A stretch of DNA of 64,000 nt from CAWCLK01 sp963796225 (GCA_963796225.1 CAWCLK010000006.1:62001-126000), one strand, 5' to 3'; shown: positions 54,450 through 63,603, counted from the first letter of the stretch. Notes: generated by a model not told the origin, from the sequence alone. Translations and numbers: made by a program.

Positions 54450-56874
54450 GTGTCCTTCGGACGCCGCCTGCTGACCCTGTCCACGTGCGCCCTGCTGCTG
54501 GCCGGCCTCGCGGTCCCCGGGCACGGCGACCACGACCTCCAGCCCGCACCACGATCGACGTGCCGGACCTGCCGGTGGGCGACGACGGCCTGGCCCGTGC
54601 CGTGGTCGCCTACCGCGACGGCGTGGTGCCCGACAGTGCCCTGGACCTGCTGGACGAGCTCGGCGTCGTCCGCGGCCTGGAGCTGTCGTCGATCGGGGCG
54701 GTCGCCGTGACCGCGCCGCGGGCCGTCGTCGAGCTGCTCGTGGCCACGGACCCGCGGGTGGTCGCCGTCGCGCCCCAGCGCCGGCTGCAGCTCGACCTGT
54801 ACGCCTCCAAGGGGCAGCTGCACGCCAACGACATGGACACGCCCGAGGACTACACCTACGCGGGCCGATCCGGGACCCGACCCGGCGTGACCGGCGCCGG
54901 CGTGACCGTCGCCGTGCTCGACTCGGGGATCTTCTCGGCCCACCCCGACTTCGGTGACCGGGTGACCACCGGCCTGCACTTCGAGTTCAGCGAGATCGAG
55001 GACTCCGGCGGCATCAGCCCCGAGCAGTGGGACGACTACGCCGAGTCGACCGGTGCCGTCGCCCTGCAGGACGAGATCGGCCACGGCACCCACGTGGCCA
55101 GCACGGTCGGCGGCAGCGGGGCGATGTCCGCCGACGCCGGCGGGCCGAACCTGGCCGGCCTCGCCCCCGGGGTCGAGCTCGTGTCCATGAAGGTCGCGGA
55201 CGCCCCGTTCGGCATCGTCGAGGACATCGACTGGGAGGAGGCCGCGCTCGCGGCCTTCGACTACATCATCCGCCACCCCGAGCTCAGCATCGACATCGCG
55301 CAGAACTCCTGGGGCCTGCTGCCCACCGAGCCGAACTGCCAGGGGCTGGACTGCGGCGAGCCCACCGACTTCGACGCCATGGCCGACATGATCGGCGCCG
55401 TCGAGGACGCCGGCGTGACCGTGGTGTTCTCCGCCGGCAACGACGGTCCCGAGCCCGGGACCATCGGCGCCTACCACCGCGCCGACCAGGCCATCCTGGT
55501 CGGGGCGGCCTGCAAGTCGCCCGACGGCAGCTGCCCGGAGGGCGAGGTCACGGACTTCTCCAGCCGCGGAGCGGCCGACGGCGACCGGCCCGCAGGTCGA
55601 CGTCGTCGCCCCGGGCGACCAGATCATGGCCGCGGTCTCGCCGTCGGTGCTGCTGCCCCTGACCGAGTGCCCCGACACCCAGCAGCCCGGCTACTACTGC
55701 ATCTCCGGCACGTCCATGGCGTCCCCGCACGTCTCCGGCGTGGCTGCGCTGATGATCGAGGCGAACCCCGCCCTCACCCCCGCGCAGGTCACCGACTGCC
55801 TCCTCGACACGGCGAACGACCTGCTCGCGCCCGGCGTCGACCTCGACGTCGGGGCACGGGATGGTCGACGCGCGCGCCGCCGTGGCGTGCGCCCACGCGC
55901 TGACGCTCGCCCAGGCCGAGGGGCCCGCGGCCGTGCCGGGCGGCGTGACGCGGCTCGGGGGCGCGAGCCGGCTGGCGACCGCCACGCAGAATCTCGCGGG
56001 CCGCGTTACCCGGCCGCCGACAGTGCGCGCGCGGTGGTGCTCGCCCGTGCGGACGCGTTCGCGGACGGCCTGGCGGGGACGCCGCTCGCGACCGCACTTG
56101 GCGGGCCCCTGCTCCTGACCGCCTCCGACCACCTCGACACCGCGGCGCGCGACGAGATCGCCCGCGTGCTGCCCGACGGAGGACGCGTCGTCCTGCTCGG
56201 CGGGCGTGCGGCCCTGTCTGACGAGGTCGGAGGCGCCGTCGAGCGGGCCGGGTTCGCGGCCGAGCGCATCCAGGGTCCCACCCGCTACGACACCGCGGTG
56301 GCCATCGCCCGGCGGGTCAGTGGGCTCGTCGACCTGGAGACCGCCATCGTCGCGCGCGGCGACGACTTCCCCGACGCCCTGGCCGCCGGTCCGGCCGCCG
56401 CGGCGAGTGCCGGGGTCGTCCTGCTCAGCGACGGTGACCAGCCGCACCCCGCCACGCAGGCGTGGCTGGACGAGCACCCGGACCTCGACCTGGTCGCCGT
56501 CGGGGGGCCGGCCGCCCGGGCCCATCCCGAGGCGCGAGAGGTGTCCGGGCCCACCCGTGAGGCCACCGCCGTCGCCGTGGCCGAGGCCTTCCTGCCCGAT
56601 GCCGCCGGCGCGGGCGATCGCGCGGCGTGACGGGTTCGCGGACGCCCTCACCGGCGGCGTCTACGCCGCCCTGCAGGGTCTGCCCGTGCTGCTCAGCGCG
56701 CACGACGAGCTGTCGCGGGACACCGCCGCCCACGTCGACGGGTCCGCGATGGATCGTGCCGTGGTCTTCGGTGGCCCGACGGCCATCAGCGACGCCGTGG
56801 TCCGCCAGCTCGAGCAGCGTCTGTCCGTGAGGACGGGCCCGGGGGTCACAGCCGGCAGGACAGGATCTCGGTGA
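54450..56874 (+). CDS. S8 subtilisin-like serine protease with CW_binding_2 repeats (frame-broken)
   Basis: A signal peptide (LLTLSTCALLLAGLAVPG) follows the GTG at 54450. The S8 domain has the triad Asp in VAVLDSGIF, His in GHGTHVAST and Ser in SGTSMASPHVSG. The C-terminus (from about 55930) contains three putative cell-wall-binding repeat 2 modules, e.g. ADAFADGLAGTPLA, GDDFPDALAAGPAAAAS and RDGFADALTGGVYAAL. It is thus a wall-anchored extracellular protease. Breaks near 54545, 55590, 55855 and 56620 (perhaps also near 56005). About 800 residues. The 3' end overlaps hisG by 29 bases tail-to-tail, so the exact stop is doubtful. Confidence 0.88.
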
Positions 56875-57694
56875 CCATGATCCCGCGGGCGCCGACCTCC
56901 CAGAGCTCGTCCATGACGCGGTTCTGGCTGTGGCGCTCGACCATGGCCCGCACCGCGACCCAGCCCTTGTCGTGCAGCGGCGAGACGGTGGGGGACTCGA
57001 TGCCCGGCGTGATCGCGCAGGCGGCCTCGACGTGCTCGACCCGGACGTCGTAGTCCACGATCACGTAGCGACGGGCCACCATGATCCCCTCGAGGCGCCG
57101 GACGAGCTGGCGCACCTGCGGGGCGTCGGGGTCCGCCTCGGTGTGGCGGACCAGCACGGCCTCGGACTGCAGCAGGGTCTCGCCGATGATCTGCAGGCCG
57201 GCCTGGCGCAGCGTGGTGCCGGTCGAGACCACGTCGGCGACCACGTCCGCCACGCCCAGCCGCACGGCCGTCTCGACCGCCCCGTCGAGGCGGACGACCT
57301 CGGCCTCGATGCCGCGCTCGCGCAGGTGGGTCTCGACCAGGTGCTTGTAGGAGGTGGCGACGCGGCGCCCGTCGATCTGCTCGATGGACTCGACGGTGCC
57401 GGGCACGGCCGCGAAGCGGAAGGTCGACGACCCGAAGCCCAGCGGCAGGATCTCGATGGCGTCGGTCTCGGAGTCCAGCAGCAGGTCCCGGCCGGTGATC
57501 CCGACGTCCAGGGTGCCGGTGCCCACGTAGGTCGCGATGTCGCGGGGACGCAGGTAGAAGAACTCGGCGTCGTGGTCGGGGTCGACCTGCACGAGGTCCT
57601 TGCGGTCACGACGCTGCCGGTAGCCGGCCTCGGTGAGCAGGTCGATGGCGGGGTCGGACAGCGAGCCCTTGTTGGGGACGGCGACGCGGAGCAT
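56846..57694 (-). CDS. hisG: ATP phosphoribosyltransferase (long form)
   Basis: First step of histidine synthesis. VAVPNKGSLSDPA at the N-terminus and the PRPP loop ADVVADVVSTGTTLRQAGL are diagnostic. The C-terminal domain (about residues 210-282) is the regulatory HisG_C domain of the long, self-sufficient form, so no HisZ is needed. 282 residues. It follows hisE on the same strand, 51 bases apart. Confidence 0.96.
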   Translation of the reverse strand: MLRVAVPNKGSLSDPAIDLLTEAGYRQRRDRKDLVQVDPDHDAEFFYLRPRDIATYVGTGTLDVGITGRDLLLDSETDAIEILPLGFGSSTFRFAAVPGTVESIEQIDGRRVATSYKHLVETHLRERGIEAEVVRLDGAVETAVRLGVADVVADVVSTGTTLRQAGLQIIGETLLQSEAVLVRHTEADPDAPQVRQLVRRLEGIMVARRYVIVDYDVRVEHVEAACAITPGIESPTVSPLHDKGWVAVRAMVERHSQNRVMDELWEVGARGIMVTEILSCRL

Positions 57695-57745
57695 GGCAGC
57701 ACCTTGGTGGGGCGTGCGGGCAGGGAACGAGGTGGAGGACGGGGC

Positions 57746-58009
57746 CTACAGGTGGGCGTAGACGTCCTCGAGGGTGAGGCCGCGGGCGAGCATGAGGACC
57801 TGCAGGTGGTACAGCAGCTGCGAGATCTCCTCGGCGGTGCGGTCGTCGGATTCGTGCTCGGCCGCCATCCAGACCTCGGCGGCCTCCTCGACGACCTTCT
57901 TGCCGATCGCGTGGACGCCGGCGTCCAGGGCCGCCACGGTGCCCGAGCCCTCCGGGCGGGTGCGGGCCTTGTCGGCCAGCTCCTCGAAGAGGCGGTCGAA
58001 GGTCTTCAC
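57746..58009 (-). CDS. hisE: Phosphoribosyl-ATP pyrophosphatase
   Basis: Second step of histidine synthesis; all-alpha NTP pyrophosphatase of 87 residues. Seen: KVVEEAAEVWMAAEHE with its metal-binding Glu residues and ISQLLYHLQVLMLARG. GTG at 58009 yields the family N-terminus (VKTFDRLFEEL). Encoded separately from hisI and directly upstream of hisG. Confidence 0.95.
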   Translation of the reverse strand: MKTFDRLFEELADKARTRPEGSGTVAALDAGVHAIGKKVVEEAAEVWMAAEHESDDRTAEEISQLLYHLQVLMLARGLTLEDVYAHL

Positions 58010-58096
58010 GGCGGGGGCCTCGCGCGGCGGGGGTGGGTGGGGGAGCGTAGGCCAGCCGTGACGGGCGACGGTTGTCGTGGGGCTGCAGGCGCTGGG

Positions 58097-58102
58097 TAGG
58101 CT
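58097..58102 (+). promoter_or_regulatory. Putative -10 element (TAGGCT) before the small membrane protein
   Basis: It sits 38 bases upstream of the ATG in the gap divergent from hisE, with a GGAGTG ribosome site (58130-58135) between. A weak TTGTCG lies 19 bases upstream of it. Confidence 0.4.
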
Positions 58103-58139
58103 CACGGGCCCATCCGAGACGACCCCCCCGGAGTGCCCC

Positions 58140-58400
58140 ATGACCCGCGCCTCGCTCCGCGCGATCCCCGCCCTGCTGGGCGTCCTGACCGCCGCGCTGC
58201 TGACGCTGGCCCTGTTCACCGGCCCGGCCCACGCCACCGAGGGCGGCGAGGGCGAGACCGCGGCCACCGAGGAGTCGGGCGGCTTCGGCACCGGCACGTG
58301 GGACGGCATGATCCTCGCGGCCGGCGTCGGCCTGGTGATCGGCCTCGTCGTCTACGCCAGCTCCGAACCGGGTGGGATCCACAAGGCCGCTGACCACTGA
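58140..58400 (+). CDS. Small exported/membrane protein
   Basis: 86 residues: a signal-like hydrophobic segment (ALLGVLTAALLTLALF) ending in AHA, an acidic Gly/Glu/Thr-rich spacer, a second transmembrane helix (MILAAGVGLVIGLVVYA) and a short tail. I do not recognise the family. The sequence suggests a cleaved signal and one membrane helix. The ATG has a GGAGTG site. Next gene begins 45 bases later. Confidence 0.75.
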   Translation: MTRASLRAIPALLGVLTAALLTLALFTGPAHATEGGEGETAATEESGGFGTGTWDGMILAAGVGLVIGLVVYASSEPGGIHKAADH

Positions 58401-58445
58401 GTCACGGCCCACCCCCCACTGCGTCCGCGACCCACGAGGTACCCG

Positions 58446-58931
58446 GTGAGCTCTTCCGTCCCCCCGACCGCTGGCATGCCCGGTGACGACGGCCCCTCCG
58501 AGGAGGAGGTGCGCCAGTACCTGGCCCAGATGCGGGGCGCGCCGGCGGACCAGGTGCTCGTCGAGGTCGTCCAGGGCCTGCTCAACGCCGCCCAGGTCAA
58601 GCTCGGGCGCAACGACGCGCGCCTGCTGCTGGACGCGACCGCGGCGCTCAACGACGCCGTCCGTGGCCAGGTCGACGACCAGCTGACCTCCCAGGTCGAC
58701 CAGGCCCTGTCGCAGCTTCGCCTGGCCCAGGTCGAGGCCGAGCGCGAGGTCGCCCAGTCCGGCCAGGCCGAACCCAACGACGTCGGTGCCACCGGCGAGG
58801 CGCCCGCCGCCCCGGCCGACCCCGGCGCCGCCCAGCCGGGCGGCGCAGCGGCCCCGCCCCCGCAGGCCCCACCGCAGCAGCCGCAGCAGCAGCCCTCCCA
58901 GACCAGCAAGCTCTGGATCCCGGGGCAGTGA
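58446..58931 (+). CDS. DUF1844-like conserved protein
   Basis: 161 residues. The N-terminal helical region (YLAQMRGAPADQVLVEVVQG; LNAAQVKLGRNDARLLLDA) resembles the actinobacterial DUF1844 family, which is often next to infC as here. The C-terminal about 55 residues are low-complexity Pro, Ala and Gln. Function unknown. GTG start at 58446. Confidence 0.75.
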   Translation: MSSSVPPTAGMPGDDGPSEEEVRQYLAQMRGAPADQVLVEVVQGLLNAAQVKLGRNDARLLLDATAALNDAVRGQVDDQLTSQVDQALSQLRLAQVEAEREVAQSGQAEPNDVGATGEAPAAPADPGAAQPGGAAAPPPQAPPQQPQQQPSQTSKLWIPGQ

Positions 58932-58987
58932 CCCCGCCGGCCGCCGACGAGCGGCCCGGCGGACGCGACGGGGTGCCAGCCTGCTGG

Positions 58988-58993
58988 TACCCT
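58988..58993 (+). promoter_or_regulatory. Putative -10 element (TACCCT) for the infC operon
   Basis: It lies about 250 bases before infC, so the transcript would have a long leader (about 59000-59245), as expected for an autoregulated infC-rpmI-rplT operon. Confidence 0.45.
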
Positions 58994-59159
58994 GCCCGCG
59001 GCGTCGCCCGCGTGCGGCGCCACACAACCACATGAGACAAGCGGCGTCGGCCACGACGCCCACCCGGCAGGCTCCACGCAACGTGCCGCCTCACCGGGTC
59101 GCCTCGACCTCCTCGCCCCGTCGACCGGCCAGTCCGGACACGGGTGGGGTCCCCACGTC

Positions 59160-59183
59160 ACGGCGGCCCGATCGGGCCGCCGT
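59160..59183 (+). promoter_or_regulatory. Leader hairpin upstream of infC
   Basis: A fully palindromic 24-base element: ACGGCGGCCC, GATC, GGGCCGCCGT. It is the strongest structure in the long infC leader and may act in ribosomal-protein feedback control (L20-type) or attenuation. There is no T-run. The remainder of 58994-59245 holds no supported gene. Confidence 0.5.
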
Positions 59184-59245
59184 TCGCCGTGTTCCCCGGG
59201 CGGGCCAGCCGCGTCGTCCCCATCCCGACGCACAAAGGCACCACC

Positions 59246-59824
59246 ATCGAGCAACCGCACCGGCTCAACGCGGACATCAAGGTCCCGCGCGTCCGCCTGA
59301 TCGCCGCCGACGGCGAGCAGGTCGGCATCGTCCAGCTCGCCGAGGCCCTGCGCGCCGCGCGTGACGCGGACCTGGACCTCGTCGAGGTCGCGCCCCAGGC
59401 CGACCCGCCCGTGTGCCGGATCATGGACTACGGCAAGCACCGCTACGAGCAGGGCCAGAAGGAGAAGGAGGCCCGCAAGCGGCAGAGCCAGATCACCATC
59501 AAAGAGATCAAGATGCGTCCGAAGATCTCGGACAACGACTACAAGACCAAGTCCGGTCACGTGCGTCGTTTCCTCAAGGACGGGTCGAAGGTCAAGGCCA
59601 CGATCATGTTCCGTGGACGCGAGATGACCCACACCGAGCTCGGCAAGCGCCTGCTCGACCGTCTCGCCGAGGACATGGAGGAGCTCGGCACCGTCGAGGC
59701 CTACCCCAAGGTCGACGGCCGCAACATGGTGATGGTGCTTGCCCCCACCCGCAAGAAGGACCGCGACGAGGACGAGGACGAGGGTGCCGACGCGCCCGAG
59801 CCCCAGGCCAGCGAGACCGCGTAG
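59246..59824 (+). CDS. infC: Translation initiation factor IF-3 with an ATC start codon
   Basis: Prevents premature subunit joining and proofreads start codons. N-domain (HRLNADIKVPRVRLIAADGE; VEVAPQADPPVCRIMDYGK) and C-domain (EIKMRPKISDNDYKTK; RGREMTHTELGK). Family alignment places the first residue at ATC 59246-59248, 7 bases after AAAGG. No ATG or well-placed GTG/TTG lies nearby, and farther upstream in-frame sequence passes through the leader palindrome. Rare start codons at infC underlie its autoregulation. 192 residues, with an acidic tail. Confidence 0.93.
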   Translation: MEQPHRLNADIKVPRVRLIAADGEQVGIVQLAEALRAARDADLDLVEVAPQADPPVCRIMDYGKHRYEQGQKEKEARKRQSQITIKEIKMRPKISDNDYKTKSGHVRRFLKDGSKVKATIMFRGREMTHTELGKRLLDRLAEDMEELGTVEAYPKVDGRNMVMVLAPTRKKDRDEDEDEGADAPEPQASETA

Positions 59825-59922
59825 GCCACCCGTGCGGTCGTCCGCCCCGGCGGACCCGCGACCATCGGCTGGCGCCCCGACTCCCCTTGGAGGGCGGGTC
59901 GCGCACGCCCAGGAGAAGCCCC

Positions 59923-60117
59923 ATGCCCAAGCAGAAGACCCACAGCGGGACCAAGAAGCGGTTCCGCGTCACCAAGAACGGCAAGGTGATGGCGCGCCAG
60001 AAGAACCGGGCGCACATCCTCGAGAAGAAGTCCTCCCGTCGCAAGCGTCGCCTCGACGGCGAGACCGAGATCGCGAAGCCCGACGCCAAGCGCGTCAAGC
60101 GGCTCCTCAACCAGTAA
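59923..60117 (+). CDS. rpmI: 50S ribosomal protein L35
   Basis: 64 residues, very basic: MPKQKTHSGTKKRF and KSSRRKRRLDGE match the family. AGGAGA precedes the ATG. Second gene of infC-rpmI-rplT. Confidence 0.97.
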   Translation: MPKQKTHSGTKKRFRVTKNGKVMARQKNRAHILEKKSSRRKRRLDGETEIAKPDAKRVKRLLNQ

Positions 60118-60129
60118 GGGAGGACGACC

Positions 60130-60501
60130 ATGGCACGTGTCAAGCGTGGCACCCACGGCAAGAAGAAGCACAAGGCCGTCCTCGATCGCGCCAAGGGCTT
60201 CCGCGGCGCGCGCAGCCGCCGGTTCAAGGTGGCCAAGGAGGCCGTCTGGCACGCGGACCGGTACGCCTACCGCGACCGCCGGGCGCGCAAGGGCGACTTC
60301 CGCAAGCTCTGGATCACCCGCATCAACGCGGCCGCCCGCGTCGAGGGCATGTCCTACTCGCGCCTGATGCACGGCCTGAAGCTGGCCGAGGTCCAGGTCG
60401 ACCGCAAGAACCTGGCCGACCTGGCCGTGCGCGACCCGAAGGCCTTCGGCGAGCTGGTCACGCTGGCCAAGGGCGCCATCGAGGCCGACAAGGCCGCATG
60501 A
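60130..60501 (+). CDS. rplT: 50S ribosomal protein L20
   Basis: 123 residues. VKRGTHGKKKHKAVLDRAKG and LWITRINAAARVEGMSYS are diagnostic. Binds 23S rRNA early in assembly and in many bacteria represses its own operon. Separated from rpmI by 12 bases. Confidence 0.97.
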   Translation: MARVKRGTHGKKKHKAVLDRAKGFRGARSRRFKVAKEAVWHADRYAYRDRRARKGDFRKLWITRINAAARVEGMSYSRLMHGLKLAEVQVDRKNLADLAVRDPKAFGELVTLAKGAIEADKAA

Positions 60502-60522
60502 GCAGGCCACAGCACGACCCCT

Positions 60523-60549
60523 CGGGCCGGCGGGATCCCCGCCGGCCCG
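60523..60549 (+). terminator. GC hairpin after rplT
   Basis: A 12-bp stem (CGGGCCGGCGGG with CCCGCCGGCCCG) has a 3-base loop; no T-run. It is 22 bases after the rplT stop and 29 before the methyltransferase, so it is probably a partial terminator or 3'-end protector separating their expression. Confidence 0.55.
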
Positions 60550-60577
60550 ACGTGTGCCAGCAGGAGGGCGCCGCCCC

Positions 60578-61369
60578 GTGAGCCCCGACCCCAGCCCCGA
60601 ACCGATCACCTCCGTGCGCAACCGTCGCGTCGTGCAGGCCGCGGCCCTGGCGCGCCGCCGCGACCGCCGGTCCACCGGGACCTACCTGGTCGAGGGCCCC
60701 AACGCCGTCGACGAGGCGGTCGCCGAGGGCCACGCCCGCACGATCTTCGCCACCTCCGGTTGGGTCGAGCACTACCGCGGGCGTGGCGTGGACGTGCTGG
60801 AGGTCGCCGACCACGTCCTCGAGCGCCTGGCCGACAGCCGCGCCCCGCAGGGCGTCGTGGCCGTCGCTCGCATGGTCACGGTGCCGCTGGCCGACGTGGT
60901 CGGGTCCGGCATCCTCGTCGTGCTCGTCGACCCGTCCGACCCGGGCAACGTCGGCACGATCGTGCGGACCGCCGACGCTGCCGGGGCGGCCGGGGTCGTG
61001 CTCACGGGCGACGCCGTGGACCCGTTCAACCCCAAGGCCGTGCGAGCCAGCACGGGCTCGGTCTGCCACGTGCCCCTGGTCGTGGACGTCACGGTCGAGG
61101 ACGTCGTCGCGGCCTGCCGGGCAGCCGGCCAGTGGGTCGTCGCGCTCGACATGGGTGCCACGGCCGACGTGGAGGTCCTGGCGTCCGACGACCGTCCTGT
61201 GGCCATCCTGCTGGGCAACGAGGCGCACGGCCTGCCGGACGGGATCGGGGCGCAGGTGGACCAGGTGCTGGCCGTTCCCACGTACGGGCGTGCCGAATCC
61301 CTAAACTTGGCGGCCGCGGCTGCCGTGACCCTGTACACGGCCGCACGCGGCCGATTTCCCGGCCAGTAA
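60578..61369 (+). CDS. SpoU/TrmH-family RNA 2'-O-methyltransferase
   Basis: Trefoil-knot methyltransferase of 263 residues. L30e-like substrate-binding N-domain (YLVEGPNAVDEAVAEGHA), then knot motifs: LVDPSDPGNVGTIVRTADAA, LLGNEAHGL and GRAESLNLAAAAAVTLY. Genes of this type lie between rplT and pheS in many actinobacteria. CAGGAGGG sets the GTG at 60578. rRNA or tRNA target is not clear. Confidence 0.93.
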   Translation: MSPDPSPEPITSVRNRRVVQAAALARRRDRRSTGTYLVEGPNAVDEAVAEGHARTIFATSGWVEHYRGRGVDVLEVADHVLERLADSRAPQGVVAVARMVTVPLADVVGSGILVVLVDPSDPGNVGTIVRTADAAGAAGVVLTGDAVDPFNPKAVRASTGSVCHVPLVVDVTVEDVVAACRAAGQWVVALDMGATADVEVLASDDRPVAILLGNEAHGLPDGIGAQVDQVLAVPTYGRAESLNLAAAAAVTLYTAARGRFPGQ

Positions 61370-61401
61370 CTCGGTCAGGCACGTGAGCGACGGGACACGC
61401 G

Positions 61402-62445
61402 ATGAGCGACCTGCGGCAGGCGCATGACGGCGCGTACACCGCGCTGGACGTGCTGCCGGAAGCCGTCCTGGTGCTCGACGACGGACTGGCGCTGGTCCAC
61501 GCCAACGACCGGGCGACGGCCCTGCTGTGCCTGCCGGCCGACGCCGCCGGGCTCACGCTGGACAAGCTGCTGGACCTCCGCGACGACACCGGCGCGCCCA
61601 GCACCGACGGCTGGCTCCCGCCCCGCGCGACGACCCATCGGATCGCCGAACGGGTCCTGCGCGTCGCCCTGCCCGACGGGCGGATCCGGCCCGTGGCCAT
61701 GGCGGGGCGGTTCGTCGAGGACGGCGTGGTGCTCACCTTCCGGTCCGCCGGCCGCCGGGAACGCGTCGACGCGGCCCGCAGCGACCTCGTGGCCACCGTC
61801 TCGCACGAGATCCGCTCGCCGCTGACCAGCGTCAAGGGCTTCACCTCGACGATGCTGCGCAAGTGGGACCGGTTCTCGGACGAGCAGAAGCGCACCATGC
61901 TCGAGACCATCAACCACGACGCCGACCGGGTCACCCGCCTGCTCAAGGAGCTGCTGGCCGTCTCGCGCATCGACGCGGGGCGGGTGCAGATGCACCGCGA
62001 GATGGTCGACGTCGTCGAGACCGTGGAAGGCCTGGTCGAACGCGTCCGGCACCGGGACGAGGGCCTGGGGCGCGACCTGGTGGTCACCATCGAGGGTGCC
62101 CCGCCACGCATGTTCGTCGACCCCGACAAGATCGAGCAGGTCTTCTCGAACCTGCTCGAGAACGCGCTCAAGTACGCGCCGGAAAGCCAGGTCCGCATCA
62201 CCCTGACGCTCGAGAACGACCAGCTGCACGCCGTGGTGGCCGACGACGGCCCCGGCATCCCGGCCGACCAGACCCGTCGCATCTTCGAGAAGTTCGGTCG
62301 TGGCCGGGACCAGCGCCGGTCCGGCACCGGCCTCGGCCTGTACATCACCCGCGGGCTCGTCAACGCCCACGGCGGTCGGGTGTGGTGCGACGAGGCCGAC
62401 GGCACCGGCGCCACCTTCCACGTCACGCTGCCGCTGCCTGACTGA
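61402..62445 (+). CDS. PAS-containing soluble histidine kinase
   Basis: 347 residues and no transmembrane segment. An N-terminal PAS-like domain (residues 10-110: ALDVLPEAVLVLDDGLALVH) is followed by HisKA with the phosphorylated His in VSHEIRSPLTSVKGF. The HATPase domain has the N box (FSNLLENALKYAPE), G1 (VVADDGPGIP) and G2 (SGTGLGLYI). It senses a cytosolic cue. No cognate regulator is adjacent; the PleD-like receiver at 49.6 kb is a possible but unproved partner. Confidence 0.92.
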   Translation: MSDLRQAHDGAYTALDVLPEAVLVLDDGLALVHANDRATALLCLPADAAGLTLDKLLDLRDDTGAPSTDGWLPPRATTHRIAERVLRVALPDGRIRPVAMAGRFVEDGVVLTFRSAGRRERVDAARSDLVATVSHEIRSPLTSVKGFTSTMLRKWDRFSDEQKRTMLETINHDADRVTRLLKELLAVSRIDAGRVQMHREMVDVVETVEGLVERVRHRDEGLGRDLVVTIEGAPPRMFVDPDKIEQVFSNLLENALKYAPESQVRITLTLENDQLHAVVADDGPGIPADQTRRIFEKFGRGRDQRRSGTGLGLYITRGLVNAHGGRVWCDEADGTGATFHVTLPLPD

Positions 62446-62448
62446 ACT

Positions 62449-62513
62449 GGCCGGCGCGCGAGCCGACGCCCCGCGACAGCGGACGGTGGTGTAGCGGCTG
62501 CGTCGCGCCGGCC
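62449..62513 (+). promoter_or_regulatory. Structured element between the histidine kinase gene and pheS
   Basis: GGCCGGCGCG (62449-62458) pairs with CGCGCCGGCC (62504-62513). Inside, AGCCG pairs with CGGCT, and CCGCGACAGCGG forms a small hairpin. It starts 3 bases after the kinase stop and lies before the pheS -10 element, so it is likely a 3'-end structure. Confidence 0.5.
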
Positions 62514-62546
62514 GACGCCGACGCCGAGCCGCTCGGGGCCTCGGGT

Positions 62547-62552
62547 TACGCT
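62547..62552 (+). promoter_or_regulatory. Putative -10 element (TACGCT) for pheS-pheT
   Basis: It lies 26 bases before the pheS ATG, implying a very short leader. TAnnnT pattern; no -35 match. Confidence 0.45.
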
Positions 62553-62577
62553 GCCGGCCCCCGATGCGTGAGTGACC

Positions 62578-63603
62578 ATGTCCGACCTCGAGACCCTGCG
62601 CGAGGACGCGCTCGCGGCCGTCGCCGCGGCGTCCGACGTCACCGAGCTCGAGGACGTCCGGGTGCGCTTCACGGGGCGCAAGTCCCCGCTGAACGCGATC
62701 CAGCGCACCATGGGCCAGCTCGAGGCCGAGGAGCGCAAGCAGCTCGGCAAGCAGCTCAACGCCTTCAAGGACGACTTCGGCGACGCCTTCGACCGTCGCA
62801 TGGCCACGCTGGAGGCGGCCGCGCTCGACGAACGGCTCGTCGCCGAGCGGATGGACCTGACCCTGCCGCCAGCGGTGGTGCCACCGGGGCGGCCGCACCT
62901 GCTCACCCAGGTCGAGCAGGCCATCGTCGACGTGTTCGTCGGCCTCGGCTACCAGGTGGCCGAGGGCCCCGAGGTCGAGTCCACCGCGTACATGTTCGAC
63001 GCCATGAACATCCCGCCGGACCACCCCGCCCGGCAGGAGATGGACACGATCTACATCGAGGACGACGACCGCGACGAGTTCGGCCTGCCGACCATCGGGC
63101 TGCGGCCGCACACCTCGCCGGTGCAGGCCCGCGTGATGCGCGGGGACCCGCTTCCCATCGCCGTGGTGGTCCCCGGCCGGGTCTACCGGCAGGACACCGT
63201 CGACGCCACGCACTCGCCGGTGTTCACCCAGGTCGAGGGCCTGGTCGTGGGCGAGGGCATCACCATGGCCGACCTGCGCGGCACCCTGCTGGCCTTCGCC
63301 CGCGCGATGTTCGGCGAGGACCGCCAGATCCGCATGCGGCCGTCGATGTTCCCGTTCACCGAGCCGTCGGCCGAGGTCGACGTGTCCTGGGGCACGCTCG
63401 AGAACGGCAGCACCCGCTGGCTCGAGATCCTCGGCTCCGGCATGGTCGACCCGAACGTCCTGTCCTGGTGCGGCCTCGACCCCGACACCGTCAGCGGGTT
63501 CGCCTTCGGCATCGGCGTCGAACGGGTCGCCATGATCCGGCACGACGTCGCCGACATCCGCGAGTTCTTCGAGGGCGACCAGCGGTTCCTCAACCGCTTC
63601 TGA
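62578..63603 (+). CDS. pheS: Phenylalanine-tRNA ligase alpha subunit
   Basis: Catalytic subunit of the alpha2-beta2 synthetase. An N-terminal coiled-coil tRNA arm (residues 1-80), then motif 2 (VYRQDTVDATHSPVFTQVEG) and motif 3 (GFAFGIGVERVAMIRH), with the substrate pocket in FPFTEPSAEVDV. 341 residues from the ATG at 62578; a GTG 6 bases upstream is possible. There is little ribosome site, consistent with a near-leaderless message. Confidence 0.96.
   Translation: MSDLETLREDALAAVAAASDVTELEDVRVRFTGRKSPLNAIQRTMGQLEAEERKQLGKQLNAFKDDFGDAFDRRMATLEAAALDERLVAERMDLTLPPAVVPPGRPHLLTQVEQAIVDVFVGLGYQVAEGPEVESTAYMFDAMNIPPDHPARQEMDTIYIEDDDRDEFGLPTIGLRPHTSPVQARVMRGDPLPIAVVVPGRVYRQDTVDATHSPVFTQVEGLVVGEGITMADLRGTLLAFARAMFGEDRQIRMRPSMFPFTEPSAEVDVSWGTLENGSTRWLEILGSGMVDPNVLSWCGLDPDTVSGFAFGIGVERVAMIRHDVADIREFFEGDQRFLNRF

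Noticed and set aside
62449..62577. T-box leader for pheS
   Set aside because: No specifier loop or T-box sequence, and the putative promoter lies downstream of the structure.
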